A stretch of 64,000 bases of DNA from NCBI RefSeq assembly GCF_000006565.2, contig NC_031477.1:946669-1010668 (forward strand). Reading direction: 5' to 3'. A model generated the notes under the pieces. The model saw only the letters and a list, made by a program, of their open reading frames with translations, ran no database searches and was not told where the DNA came from. Within the stretch, counting starts at the first letter, position 1, and each line of letters starts with the position of its first letter. The stretch is from Toxoplasma gondii ME49 (taxonomy: Eukaryota; Apicomplexa; Conoidasida; Eucoccidiorida; Sarcocystidae). The position numbers and the translations under genes are program-made. Positions 22,201 to 34,900 of this stretch are shown one piece after another.

Positions 22201-24838
22201 CCCAGTGAATGAGCTCTCTCGCGTTTCTCGCTCCCTGGACGCCAGCATGAAGCAAATCGAAGATGCTAAGGTAACGAATTTTTCCAGCACAGTCGCCAAC
22301 TTTAAGTTCGAAATTTTGAGTGAGCATAATATTGCCTGGGTGAATGCGCATGTGTGCAGAATGTCCATACTGCTGGATTTTCAGGACTCCTGACAGTAAA
22401 TGGGAAAGCATTTCAGTCATTCCCTGCGGCGGAAGAGGCTCTTGGAGGCAGCGCTCACCCAGATCACTAACAGCGATCAAGTCAGACAGACATCCGTCAC
22501 ATTTTTCTAAAACGAACATCAGGGACATGCCTTCGTCGTCGTCGTTGTGCATGCAGTAGACTCCCTTGGTGTTCACAATGAGTGGATCGTGGACGTGAAC
22601 AAACTGCTCCAACTCAGCGAACGAATCTCGCATGCGGCTTGTTACGACCACTGGGACCTGCTTGATAGCTACACGCTCCCGTAGTTGCTTATTCGGTCCT
22701 AGAACAACCCCAGGAAAAACCAGAACACTAGGATCATCCCTGCATTGTCCAAGAGGCTCACTCCAGAAGTATATATCATCTGCTAGCTGTTTGAGGCCGC
22801 CAAACTGGCTTTGTTGGCTCGACAGGGAAAACGCTGGCGTTCTACTGGTGATTCGTTCTATACACGCCCGCCGCCGGAGAGCTTCCTGGTCATCGCAGTC
22901 GCCTGGCAGTACGTTACATTTGAACGAGCATCGATCAAGTGGTTCTGCTAGGCTGTGGACAGATGCCGTGGTGATCATCTTTTCTTGAGTCACATGTTCT
23001 GAGTTGTGATCAAGGAACTCTCGTACAGGTTGAGGTACCATGCCAACCGACGGGACAACCATGGAGCAGCAGCAATCGCTTCCAAAAATGGTGCTTTGAG
23101 GCAAGAGTCCTGGCGGGGTGACAACATGTCTCTCCAGATGAATGCAGCCTTTCTCATGCTCCTGACATCCTTGCTGTAAATATGATGTGTGGCTCCCTTC
23201 GACCATCATTTTTGACTGCAATGCTGATGATATTACATACGGTGTTGCTGCATGTGGGCTCCTGGCTACATCGCTAATTGTGCTCACAGCTGACGTCGGC
23301 AGCAGCGGGAGCCTCTCTGTGTGTAGTGAGCCTCCGCTTCCACCTCCCCTGTTGGCTTCCTTCTCCAGAGCCGCACTATTCGATGCACAGTCTTGGCTTG
23401 ACTGCTTGCCAGTGTAAACACGTGGAGAGGTAGTAAGTTGAGGGATAGGGCAGTTGGTGCCGTGGCGCGGTCGTCGGGGAATTGGATTGCCAGGATTCCC
23501 CAGAATGCTTCCTCCGCTTTTTATTGTGATTGACATATGGTTGTCCTTGATCACCGTTCGTTGTCCGGGGTGTTTCAGCGGACCAGAACCTTGGAGACGC
23601 GCCCCGCTCTTCCGAAAGTCTGGAACAGCCACACCACCAGAATCTTTACGCTCATGTTGAAGTTCCTGCTCCTTCTGTTCTACTGCGGATTCACCGCTGC
23701 GTTTCTGCTCCTGTGCATGAGCGGACGTGGACGCGTCTGCTGCCGAATAGCTGAGGCTTTGTTCCTGCCGCTGGACTCGTGACTCTCCACTGTTCTTTAC
23801 TCGCGTCGTTTCCAGGGTAGGAGGGGTACCGCTGTCAGCTCGCTCACTATTCGACGGCGAGCGGGTGTCCGAAAGAACAGACTGAGGAGTATGTGAAGAT
23901 ATGAAGTCCGAATAAGCGTGGCGTGTGCGGTTTGAATTCGCTAACGATTCCGTAGTTGAACCGAAATGATGTGCACGTCCGGGGCCGACCGAGTCCATGA
24001 TGGCAAGAAATCTCGCCCTGAGGCGAGGGTGTGGCTTGTCCGACGGCTGTGCCGGTAAACAGAAAAAAGGGACAGCCAAAGTCGGTCAGCGACCGTTTTG
24101 AGTAACATGTTTTAGCACGGATATGCAGCAGACTGACGGAAAGCAGTCCTACCAGGTATATATCCGGGCAGAGAGCATCTTGATCGTCGCAGGAGCCGAC
24201 CACCTTCGATGGTGGGTAAAATAAATCAGCTGGTCGAAGCTCGCTCAATGTGTGGGCAAAGGGACAGTAGTACCGGTCGCACCAGGCGTTAGTTTGAAAT
24301 TGCTTGCACATGATCTGAGGGAACGCGGACAAATAACTCAAAAGATATTTCTGGAGGATTTCTTGACGCTGACGCGAAAGTGAGGGTGACAACAACTTGG
24401 GAAAGCTCTTACTGTTTTATACATCTTTGGGTGGTACACCTGTTCCTCCTTCGTATGAGCAAACTTGCAGTTGCGTTTCTGTTTGCAACTCGACTTCGCA
24501 ATAGTCCGTCCCCTCCCGTCTTTGACGAACTGAAGGTCATGACAGAGCTCCGGACAATAGTTGTATTTCCATGGTGGCCGGCGGGTCCACCTTAAGTCAT
24601 GGCTATACTGACACCTGCAAAGAATAACCACCATGGAGACAGAGGAAGTGGTATGTTACAAAAGCTCGTGTTCATGAATCATAAGCAGTCCTCCTGAACC
24701 ATCGGCACAAGGATGACATTATCAACAAAATTCTCACCTGTCTGCAAACTCGCATCGGCCCTGCTTTACGTAGCGCTCGCAAATTTTTGTCCGGAATTTG
24801 TACAAGTTCTCGTCGTCAAGTGTAGGTGGAAGAGCCAT
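19286..24838 (-). CDS. Three CCCH zinc fingers fused to a degenerate IRE1/RNase L-like kinase and KEN-like region
   Basis: Eight exons, transcribed from 24838: 24738-24838, 24413-24614, 24153-24368, 22202-24046, 21897-22101, 21675-21784, 21380-21535, 19286-21217; phases agree and give 1,588 residues. Finger 1 is C-x8-C-x5-C-x3-H (Cys20 to His39); finger 2 has a long first spacer, then C-x5-C-x3-H and an EEQVYHPKMYKT linker typical of Unkempt-type arrays; finger 3 is C-x8-C-x4-C-x3-H (Cys122 to His140). A ~450-residue Ser/Gly/Gln-rich linker follows. Residues about 595-945 are kinase-like: VAIKQ keeps the ATP lysine, but the HRDLK loop reads MRIHPGN and DFG reads GDCAG; APE is kept. FYIVSGGIHPYGD and the FW...FL..FQASVE end resemble IRE1/RNase L. 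Residues about 970-1060 align by eye to a KEN domain without its RNK..H nuclease residues. The rest is low complexity. A role in RNA binding and regulation is inferred. Confidence 0.85.
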
Positions 24839-26201
24839 TGTCAAAGCAGAGGGGATTAACAAAGCGAGGGGGCATAAGAACGCAACTGATGAATACCTGG
24901 ATCTTGACTGTGCTGTTCTAATGACCAGGTGTTTGTGCATGTGTCGTGCATACACAACACGTGTACCGTCAGACAGCAAAGAATTGTACCTCAGTCTGTT
25001 CAGTCCTCAGTGCGGCAGGAAAAGCGCAGGTGGAGTACTAAATACGCAGAACAAGTAGATTGTGACCGCGCGTCTATGCGGCAACAATCGGTATTTCTGA
25101 CGTGATTGATTACGCGGCAGACTGCCCAAACAGACAAATGACAAAAACAACTGTGCGGCACAGCCTCGGCTGCTCTAGGTAGAAGCGAAGCCGAATGGCA
25201 TCTACTCGCGGGTGCCACCTCGTTGCTACGAAAGCAATCCTAATGTTTTGCTTGACGAAAACGAAAGCGTTGGGAAAACACTACTCACAGGAGGTGGAAA
25301 CAGCTTCACCTGGTCACGGGGAAATGACTAAACTGAAATGAAGGGCATAGGTGGTTCACTCGATTTAAAAACGTGTGTTTTCTTTCTCGCAACACGTCAG
25401 TGCATGGCCACTCCTGACATGCTACTCTGCATATTAGAGGACAGGGAGCCTTCTGATAACTGACATAGATTTGGGCAGCGCGCGAAGGTAGGGCTGAAGC
25501 ACGAAAGCAAGACCCCATTGTTTGTAGGCCGCGCAGCCGATGTCGCTACTACTGCGCAGCGGCGTAACATGTTATCGTTTTCGTGCCATTTTTACCGGTT
25601 CACCGATGTTACATTCAAAGGATTCGGATGTGTCTTCGTAGAATGCTGACCTCATTCTGTGGTGTCACTGGTAGTGGAACCCAAAGAATTTCTTTCAGCT
25701 CAAACAAAAACAGGACACCGCTGCCCATGAACATCCGACTGCTTCGAATGTTATCCGTATTTGGTCGGTTTTGCGGAAACGGCTGCTTGATCTAGGTAAC
25801 TGCGCCTGCCTCGACGTGCGCGGGACTCACACACACACACACACGCGTGCCAACCAGAAAAAACAGTTGCACACTGAAGACGATTAATGCCCCTCGCCGT
25901 TACGCCCCACTCCTATATCTGCTGTAGTAGCACAAGCAAGCTTACAGCTCATGGCAACTCAGCATCAGCTCCTCCATGCATCATTCTATTATCTCAGAGC
26001 AGACTTCTTTCTGAGTTCTAGGTGGGCCTTCAAGACACTAGACAAGGGCTTACAAGTTCACCCACAGGCTTGCCGGATGTCGGCAACACGAACACCGAAT
26101 GTTACGGCGATCCAACGGCCCAAACAAAATTGAGCTGTATCTACACCCTGTGCGAGTTTGATTGTAACCACGTTGCTGCCAGTTTGTGCAAATATACTCT
26201 C
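24839..26201. other. Divergent intergenic span
   Basis: Shared upstream region of the CCCH gene (-) and the CPW-WPC gene (+), 1.36 kb between start codons. It contains a CA microsatellite, listed separately, and no convincing open frame or RNA gene. Confidence 0.55.
25828..25844. repeat. CA dinucleotide microsatellite
   Basis: A run of about eight CA units lies in the divergent promoter region between the CCCH and CPW-WPC genes. It is a simple sequence repeat with no visible coding role. Confidence 0.85.
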
Positions 26202-28040
26202 ATGAGTGGGCGAAGCGACGAAATGGCGTGGCTCTGTATTTTGCTTTTCTCTCTGATTGTCTCAAATGGGACCGCTGTGCATTGGCGAAGTGAGCGTGCC
26301 CCGCAGCCGATGTCATTCGGATTCCCTGCGCCGCAGCCTGGTTCCACCACCTCCGAACTTATAGAAGCTGAGTCGCCGCACATTAGCTGTCAGACGTCTG
26401 AAGACACGAAGGAAGAGAATGTTATTCATGCGGAAGCGGAATTGGAGGCAGCGGCAGACGAAGCCACCGGCAAGCTGCAGAAAGATTTAGATGTTGTAGA
26501 GCCACCGCGCAGTCCTGAAGAGAAAGAAACGAAAGCTCGGGAAAAAAGCGGATTCCTAACCAATATCTTAGAGAAAGCAGCCCACGCGTTTGCGTCATCC
26601 AGTCTAACTCAAATGGAAGGTGTGCCGTGGCTCAATTATTCCGTGACCCGGTTACGTGGTAGAGCCTTCATTGTTCGTAGGAGGAGAAGAGGTCCGGGAG
26701 TTTCAGAAGCGGATTATTGCAGCCCTAGACGAGGTAAATCATGCTGCCTCCGAAATCGATCGAACACAGTGAATTCAACGGCATTCAGAAAAAGCCTCCG
26801 TCACCAATGACACAAGAAGATTTCAGTGAGCTGGCAGTAAGTCTTTGATCATTTGTTGAGCAAGCGGGCCACTTTGATCATGCATTCCAGGAAGAGACAG
26901 CACCGGTAGGTACAGGCCTCCTCAGTTTATCGATGAGCATTCACTGTGACGGAGCTTCAGGTGGTGGCAACCGAGTGTGTTCGAGACTACTCTGTACAGT
27001 GCCCCAATGACTTCACCCCTGACGAGGCGAATTGCGTTGCGTTGGATTCGTACTCTGGGCCATGCACGAAAACACAAAAGGATCTGCACAAACTAACGGA
27101 TGAGCAGAAAGCAGTCTGGTCGGATATTTGCCAGGTCAGCTTCCCGTGCTTGCCCGACAGTTGCCCCGCGGGCTCGAACTATAGAAGGCAATGCCCCGTG
27201 GACTGGAAGCCGGATGCCGATGGAAGATGCCATGCCGCTTCGGGCAAGTCTCCGTGCGACAGCAAAATCCGGGGGGACTCATCCGCTGAAGAAAAGGCTA
27301 ACTTTGAGTCTACTTGCAAAGTGCGCTGGCCTTGCCTTCCTCTTAACTGCGCCAAGGATTATAGCGCCGCGTGCCCGGAAGGTTGGTATCAATCCTCGAA
27401 CCATCTGTGTTCTCCACCGGCGCTCTACAACGGCCCATGCAAGCAGCCAGTAGATACGAGTGAATACGTCGGAAGGAGCGATCTAAAGGCAGCTTTTGAA
27501 AAGAGGTGTCTTGCCCCCTGGAAGTGCAACTGGCCGTTGACTGCTCGGCAAAGAGATTACGAAGCAACTTGTCCTCTTTCCTGGTTTCGCTTGACTGACG
27601 GGACATGCGAGGCTCCACCGGACTTTCAGTCATCCGCGAACTGTCCTCGTCGCATAAATTCTGCAATGTCTGCATCTGAGAAAGCATCGTTTGCGGTTGG
27701 ATGCGATGTAGATTTCCCTTTTGCCGGTTAGCTACTTTCCTGCTTCAGTATGTCCATCCCCTCACTTGCTGCAACATGACGTCAGAACGTGGGGAGTGCC
27801 CGCGAGATTTCTCGTCAAGGTGCCCGATCGGCTGGCTTGACGTAGGAGACGGACTCACTTGCCGGGCTCCTGAAGATTACATCGGGAAATGTAAGGGAAA
27901 ACGTATAGTTCCAGCATCAAACAAACCCCAAACACACGTGTGTTAACTTAGGCGACCGAGTGCTCAACTTTGGGAAGATGAACGACAGCCAGAAGCTCGA
28001 TAAGATGGCTCTGTGCACCGTTGACTGGCCTTGTGGGTGA
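26202..28040 (+). CDS. CPW-WPC domain secreted protein, five repeats
   Basis: Seven exons: 26202-26619, 26681-26733, 26789-26836, 26891-26905, 26961-27726, 27786-27890, 27952-28040; phases agree and give 497 residues. A signal peptide (MAWLCILLFSLIVSNGTA, preceded by seven residues) is followed by a Glu/Ala-rich acidic stretch and then five CPW-WPC units, each with a C..DY...CP..W start and a C.V.WPC end. CPW-WPC is a family of apicomplexans and relatives; in Plasmodium several members sit on the zygote/ookinete surface, so an extracellular or surface role is likely, possibly in sexual stages. Unit 4 is divergent and ends DVDFPF, with Trp and Cys replaced by Phe. Exon 4 is only 15 bases. The exon 5 donor (GTTAGC) is weak, but splicing there restores a full fifth unit ending VDWPCG. 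No membrane anchor is visible. Confidence 0.88.
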
Positions 28041-29330
28041 CATGTTACCTAATTTGCGATTCAAGAAAGTCACTGTGTTTTTTGAACTCAGGCATCGGCG
28101 AATGGACTCGGGGAATTACAGTAAGCAACCGCTGCCTTAGTCAAACACCATAGACAATTCACCGTCTCATGCATTTAGTTTGTTCGTGTGGAGTCGACAC
28201 GGAAATCCCCGTTGCCGTCATCTACAGCACAGGCGAACGGCGCTGTCAACGAAAGTGGTGCTGTGGAGACTCCCCTCACACAGTAACAAACTGGCACCGT
28301 TCAGCTAGCCGAAACTGATGGATCCTTGCACAGATCCGGGAGCTTGATTTATATTTTTTCCCAGCTGATGCATATTCTAGCATCGCTTGAAGCAAAAAGC
28401 AGACTCTACACAAGTTTGCAAGACATTCCATGGATGTGTGCTTCCATTTGTATTGCGAGTTACTCGGCAGACACTGGAAAACTTGTCAAGCAACAGCTCC
28501 CACCAACACGTGTCCGACACAAAAAGCTCTACATGTGCCTCGATCACCAAACACACTCCGTTTTCAAGCGCTTGTCACAATGTTGCTGCACCTTATTCGA
28601 ATAATGCGTCGCACAATACGTTGGCGTTGACTTTGCGTCGGCGCAACATTGTGACGTCAGAAAGCACGTGGCAATGTGCCGAGCGAGCAGCGGAAGTAGA
28701 GAGGGGAGATGTCGTTCCCAATTGCACTGCGGAAACCATACTGAAGCCAAATGATTTAGCCTGCCGGTAATCCTTGACTGCACCACGCAAACCTCTTCTG
28801 TTTTACTTTATATATCCAGATTGTTCTTTAGTTCGCTCACCCAGTGGTGTGGTAGCATGCATCAAACTGTACGCACATGGCTGTCGGTATCTCAATGTTG
28901 AGCATTACCGAGAATCCTAAGCACAACTAATACCGCTGTTCACTAGCTGTGACATACCAGAAACCTACGGAGTTACTTGAACGATTTTTCCGAAGGCAGA
29001 TGATTATGTAAAACTGGTTTTCCATGACAAACACGTCACGTGCTGTGCGGGCGCCAAGACAATTGGTGGCACACGTTCGCAGTCACAAACCAGGGCGCCT
29101 GCTGTTTGCACAAAACCACAGAAAGTGTGTCCGCGTTTTCCCACGTAACGGAGATTCTATTTGAGAAGAGATAAATCGTTTGTAGAAAAGGAAATTGTTC
29201 AACCTTAGCTGCGAAGAGACCATCAGGATATAAAACGAGTCAGATGAACAACATGCCCCAAGAAAGCTCCCCCATTCCAGTGGCCGTGGAGCAGTTCGAC
29301 GATGAGCAAGCTACGTCTGATGGCACAAGT
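28041..29330. other. Convergent intergenic span
   Basis: Between the stop codons of the CPW-WPC gene (+) and isocitrate dehydrogenase (-). A 127-codon plus-strand frame at 28387 has no splice or family support. I see no gene or structured RNA. Confidence 0.55.
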
Positions 29331-31907
29331 CTACGCTTTACTTATGATCTGTCGTTCCAAAAGCTTGCGCTCAGCCACGCGCGCTAGTTTGTCCATGAAA
29401 TCTTCTGTGCAAAGGTAGTCCCTGTCAGTCAGCTTGTCGCCTTTTATGGCCAGTGCCAGATCCTTCGTCATAAAGCCTGCCTCTACGGTCTCTACACAGG
29501 CATCTTCCAACGCCTCGACAAATTCCTTAAGCTTCTGATTGTTATCAAGTTTTGCCCGATGACCGAGAGATCGTGTCCACGCGTAAATAGAGGCTATCGG
29601 ATTTGTTGATGTCTTGATTCCCTTTTGGTACTGCCGATAGTGCCGCGTGACGGTGCCATGGGCTGCCTCTGCTTCGATTGTCTTTCCGTCTGGACAGACA
29701 AGCACACTTGTCATCAAACCGAGACTTCCATATCCCTGGGCTACGACATCCGACTGAACATCTCCGTCATAATTCTTGCACGCCCAAACAAAGCCGCCAG
29801 AGCTTTTGATTGCTTGGGCGACCATGTCATCGATCAGGCGATGTTCGTACCTGCGGTGGCAACAAGAAGAGTAGAATGAGGAAGTAGTGTCAAAAAAAGG
29901 ATTTTTTTGCCCGAAGGTATCGGACAGAGATATCGCATCCTTACCAGAGTCCAGCCTCCTCAAACTTTTGCTTGTACTCCTTCTCATAAATTGTTTGAAA
30001 TATATCCTTGAACCTTCCATCATATTTTTTGAGAACCGTGTTTTTCGTACTGAGGTACAGAGGCATCTTCTGGTCCAGCGCGTACTGAAAACACGAGTGT
30101 GCAAATCCTTTGATACTTGCATCGGTATTATACATTCCGAGAGCAACGCCGCCGCCTTTGAACTCGTAGACTTCGTGCACCTCAGGGTTAGACCTGCACA
30201 CACTCACAGCTCCTCATCAGCCCCTTTCAAAGAGGCCTCATCACAGCAGCGACGAGGCCCGAATATTATTGAGGCGGAGCACTTTCATTAAGCCATACGG
30301 CCGATGAACATCCTCTCTAACAACCATGACGGCCTACTTGTCAGCAGGGATGAAGCTCATCACAAAGCGGCCAGGTTTGTCCACGGTGAAATCGAGCGCT
30401 TTGTATTGGTCAGCGTGAGCATGACGACCAATGATGATTGGTTTCGTCCACGAAGGTACTAGGCGAGGGACCTGAAAGGCATCAAGGGTTTAATCGTATC
30501 TGATGAACGTTTTGTTCAATGGCTTGTCTCAATAAAAGGAAGCAACGTGCACCCTACACTTTGAGCCTACGTTTTTCATCAGAATGGGAGCTCGAAAAAT
30601 GGTGCCGTCCAGGGTGTTCCTGATCGTTGCATTTGGCGACTTCCACATTTTCTTGAGGTTGAACTCTGTGGCAGGCCAAATCACAATTAACACGAGTAGC
30701 AACACACGATTTGCTACGGTCGCGCGCTCGTTCACTTCAGCGGCTAGTCATTTGCCCTCGTGAAAGATAGTATCTTACTCGTTCAATCGAACTACGAGCT
30801 TACCCTTCACTCTCTGTTCATCTGGCGTGATAGTCGCACATTTAACACCAACCCCATGGCGTTTGATGGCCAGGGCAGCATCTATCGTGACCTGATCATC
30901 TGTCTTATCGCGGTGTTGAATGCTCAAGTCGTAGTACATCAAAGGAATATCAAGATAGGGGAGAATCAGCTGAACGCATAGGTCCATAGTGTATAAAGAT
31001 ACTTTTTCTTCGCTGTGTGTTGTTTCAAAGGGGATCTAGGTCAATGTGCTTCACGAGGAAATAAGTAGTCTCTGTAACGTTCGGAGATAAACCGAGTCCC
31101 AGTTCAAAGTCTTCTTTTAGACTACTCTCCGCCCTGTCTTGAATTTGCGCTTTAAAACCGCATGAAACGTATTGCGCGGCATAGTCGCAAGGTTGCAGTA
31201 TCAAAATGGAATGACCTGGTATAAGGCGAGCCTCAAGGCTGAGGGACTGTAGCAACGACGAACCGCAAAAGGCTTTTGTGGCTGCCGAGAATAGTAGAGC
31301 ACCTTATCGCTGGTATGGAGGATAGATCGAGCATCAATCTGGTCGGTAGATGTTCGCGGGAACGGGGAAAAAAGTGCATAGAAGCCTTCCACAACATGTG
31401 AGAACGTCATGCGGGAGCTCTCTTTCCTCGCCATCCTACCTTCTCCTTGATCATTGCCCAGATGACCCGGGCCATCTCATCGCCGTCCATCTCCACCACT
31501 GGCTGGTCCACCTTGATTCGCTGGAATCCTGACATTTTGTTCATTATTCCAGTTTGGCTTAGTGCGTTGCTACGTTCCTCCTTCTTTACCGTCTTGCAGG
31601 AAGCTGAGGATGGTTGCACTCCAGACGCGGTCACTGCAGAGTCGTGACGTGACACACACACAGACTCGGCCACAATAGAGCTAGTTGAGAGTAATGCAGC
31701 ACAGAGGCCGGTATGCCAACTGCGCAGAGAGAGATATGAATTGCGGACCGTACCGCGTGCCACACAAGAGTTTTTGACATGTTGCCCTTCACTGGGCGAA
31801 CAAGAAAGACTTTGCAGAAACGCTTCGAAGAAAGTGTTCTGCGCACGTGTGTGGCGGACCGTGGATAGGTAGGTACGCAGTGCAAGGACGCTTTCGTCCA
31901 AAAACAT
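29331..31907 (-). CDS. NADP-dependent isocitrate dehydrogenase
   Basis: Six exons, transcribed from 31907: 31440-31907, 30804-30969, 30571-30665, 30338-30471, 29945-30193, 29331-29850; phases agree and give 543 residues. The enzyme oxidises isocitrate to 2-oxoglutarate and CO2, making NADPH. The fold typical of eukaryotic dimeric NADP enzymes is complete: [24 protein letters not shown], the substrate loop [34 protein letters not shown], the metal-binding NYDGDVQSD and the NADP-binding [11 protein letters not shown] with [14 protein letters not shown]. Enzyme homology starts near residue 124; the ~120 residues before it are Ser/Arg-rich and could be an organelle leader. An internal ATG pair (MNKMSGF) just before the homology could start a cytosolic form. 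The gene converges on the CPW-WPC gene and is divergent from the transporter at 35948. Confidence 0.95.
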
Positions 31908-34900
31908 TCGCCGCAGGAGTTCAAAAGCGCCGCAGTGCTACCTTAGCTGAGTGACATGCCGCGCTCCCAGATTGCTCACCAGGGGGAGGACGACCGAAAC
32001 CATCGACTTGCTGGCCTCCACAAAGTGGAGACAGGTAGCTCTTGGCACGTGATACGAGACTTAGACCGCGCCTGACGAAAATGCGGGTTTCAGGGACGGT
32101 TTCTGGGTGCGTGACAGTTGCAAGGTAATGGCTGTTTCCCGGGTAGGGTGTGCGCGAACATGGTATGTGTAGATGACCCGTTCCGTCTCCACTCCGCGGT
32201 GCAGATGCTGGAGACACAGTGCACCGCAAGAGGTCCTTGTAGCTTTGGCGCAAAAATCCTGAGCAAGAATTGGTAGGCTCACGGGGCAACACGGCGGGGA
32301 CGAGAATTGCAGCAGATGGACGACAACGGGAACCACTAAACTGCGAAGCACTCCGCGCATGCACGGGCGAGAAAAAAGCGAAAAAAACACAGAGAAGCGG
32401 GTACATGGTATGTGCAAAACAAATTACAGTCCCACTTTTTTTCGGATGAAAAAGTGCCTCTATATGTGCGACCAGAGCACTAGGTACATCATAGGAGCAC
32501 ACGCTGTTTTGAGGCACAGCAATCAGGCGATCTGGCAAGACACGGAAGAGTGAAATGGTGTTGTCCTGTGTGTGCAACCCATAGGAGCACACCAGTAGGC
32601 CATCAACCGTTGCCGGGTGAGTGTGTGATAGAGTCCTCGCAGGACTCACTGACTTTCTACCAAATTTTACCTGGCCACCACGTCCAGTTTCACGTTTACA
32701 AGATTAACATAATGATCCACGAGCCGGCCATATTGCGTGGCACAAAACACTGAGGCTCTGCATAATCGACAAACATGAACACCATTGTTCTAGACCCTGT
32801 CTCCACTTACAAAGGTCTCGGAGACATGGTCTTTCCGACATGGCTGTTGCTGTGAGGGCTCGAGGTAACGATGCGCAATTGCATGTGCTTTCAAGATTGC
32901 CATAAAATCTTCAACGCTTCCATGAGCCAGAATGTTGAGTCTTGCACACAAGTACAACGAACTACCGTGCTGCATCGTGCGTACCGCTGCGGCGCAACAC
33001 TAGCAAAAAATTCCCCAGAACACCTTGAACGTTACAAGGTCCTGCACTGAGGTTTACACCGTCAAAGTATCTTTATCGCTCTGTAAATAAGTGACGGTTT
33101 TTTGCCTGGGAATGGGGATGGCACAGTCTCCAGCAGCTCGGAATTCGGTAGTCTCCTATGGTTGCGCGCGTGTCACCTTACTGGTGTCTTTGTGATCTTA
33201 GAGGCCTGGCTTGTTATTTGCAATAAATTCAACCAGCATAGCTACTAAGGTGAGTTTGGGTTCGAACAAGTTCTCTTGGTTCTCATAGGTACGGCATCCC
33301 AGGAACCAGTGGCTGAAATGAGCTCGACAATGCAATAACCTCCGATTTCACGTCGACCTAGGAATTGAGATCGGCTTCGCAACTTACAGCGTAGTGTCTG
33401 GCCCAACAAGCTCAGAAAAGACGAAAACATAAAAGTCGTTCCGTTTCTGCTGAGTGTCTCGTGATCCCTGCCGACATGTCTAAGTGGCTGAAAGAGACTA
33501 AATGGTGGAACCGCATGTGAGCACTTTCAAAGAACTGCAGTGGCTTCGCACGGTGTCCGCAAACGCGTGTAATTATGCTGGGCGAAGCGTTGCACCTCAC
33601 TGAAGAAATTGCCGGCAAGTGTAGTGTTCTCATGAAACCACAATAACAGTGAAACTCAAAACACGCAAACAGACTTGCAGCATTTCGGGCGTGTGTTCTC
33701 CGCTTCTTCGGTAATGGTAAAATCCGCGCATCGTCAAAGGATTCAACGTGCTTTAATGTGGACTTTGTGGGTCCCCTTGCGTATAAATCTAGAAAGAGAA
33801 CGAACGAATCTCCATACCGTACAGCTGTGAAAGAATTATCATGCTCTGAATGTATTTCCCTCTGGCGCTCGGCCCATGCAGTGTGCAGAAATGATCTATG
33901 TCTCTGCAGTAAAGATACGTGAAACCAACGTTACTACTGCGACACCGCTTTCCGGCTGCCCGCTTTCAGAACACGATGTCTGCACTAGTGTTCCAAGGGT
34001 GCTTGCTTGTACAGAATGTTGCCTTCTGCGTCTTTGACCCCCCCACGTTTGCCACAGCTGCCGAATGTTGCTACGCATCTGACTGCACGGTTTGGGTGCG
34101 CGAAAGGCGATACGTGGTCTTTGTTGGACAGCGCTAACCCAAACATCCCACAACTGCGAGGACAGCTGCTGTTGATGAGCCTCGGACTACGGCCCTACCG
34201 GAGCGCCTACTTCTGGACGCAATCTCTATGGCCTGCTTGCGGCGGCATTACACATAGCACCCTGCAACATATTGCCGCATTACCACGGCGATGCGGGAGG
34301 AAACTGGCATCTCTAAATATACGGCGTTGCAAAAATTAACCACAGGACAGAAGACCGCGACTAACGTGCACCGCTTGGAGCGATATGTCACTTTTTTCAT
34401 GCTGTTCAGGTCGAATGCTCGCCAAGACTGCGTGCCCTACCTGTATTGACCAAGCCCGAAAGATTCTGACCGCTCAGACCACGCAACGGGAAAGCGACTG
34501 TCCTGTACTACCATTCGTCCCCCACAGACGGATTCCATTTCAGGGTTTGCTCAAGAGGTGGTTTTTGTCTTCTTCGCCTCGACGAGTGAAGTGTACAATC
34601 CACTGCGGAGTGCCCCACTGAGAGAATAAACACTGCTGTCTCTGGAGCTTCAGAATGCTAAGCATAATGCGGAGTTTCTTTTCGCTTGCCTACAAGAATC
34701 TAGTCACCGGATGTTGACACAGGAAATGTGCCACGCATGTTTTGGCCAGCCAAACGGGTCAGCTTGAGACCCCCAACGGCATATACGCAAGTTGCATTTC
34801 CCCAAAGGGGATGCGTCGGCAGAAAATCCGCGGCACGTCTCCACTATAAGGATTCCCATCAGATGCAGTTCTGTCACGCTCTCTAGCAGGAGCCTCTTCA

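Noticed and set aside
21380..24838. PAN3 as identity of the CCCH plus pseudokinase protein
   Set aside because: PAN3 has one CCCH finger and a different pseudokinase; here there are three Unkempt-like fingers and IRE1-type C-lobe motifs.
31921..32649. Minus-strand 242-codon frame just upstream of isocitrate dehydrogenase
   Set aside because: It ends in its own stop before the IDH start, shows no family likeness and has an irregular composition; more likely untranslated leader or chance.
33245..33300. GGGTTCGAAC resembling a tRNA B box
   Set aside because: No A box at the right distance and no cloverleaf can be folded around it.
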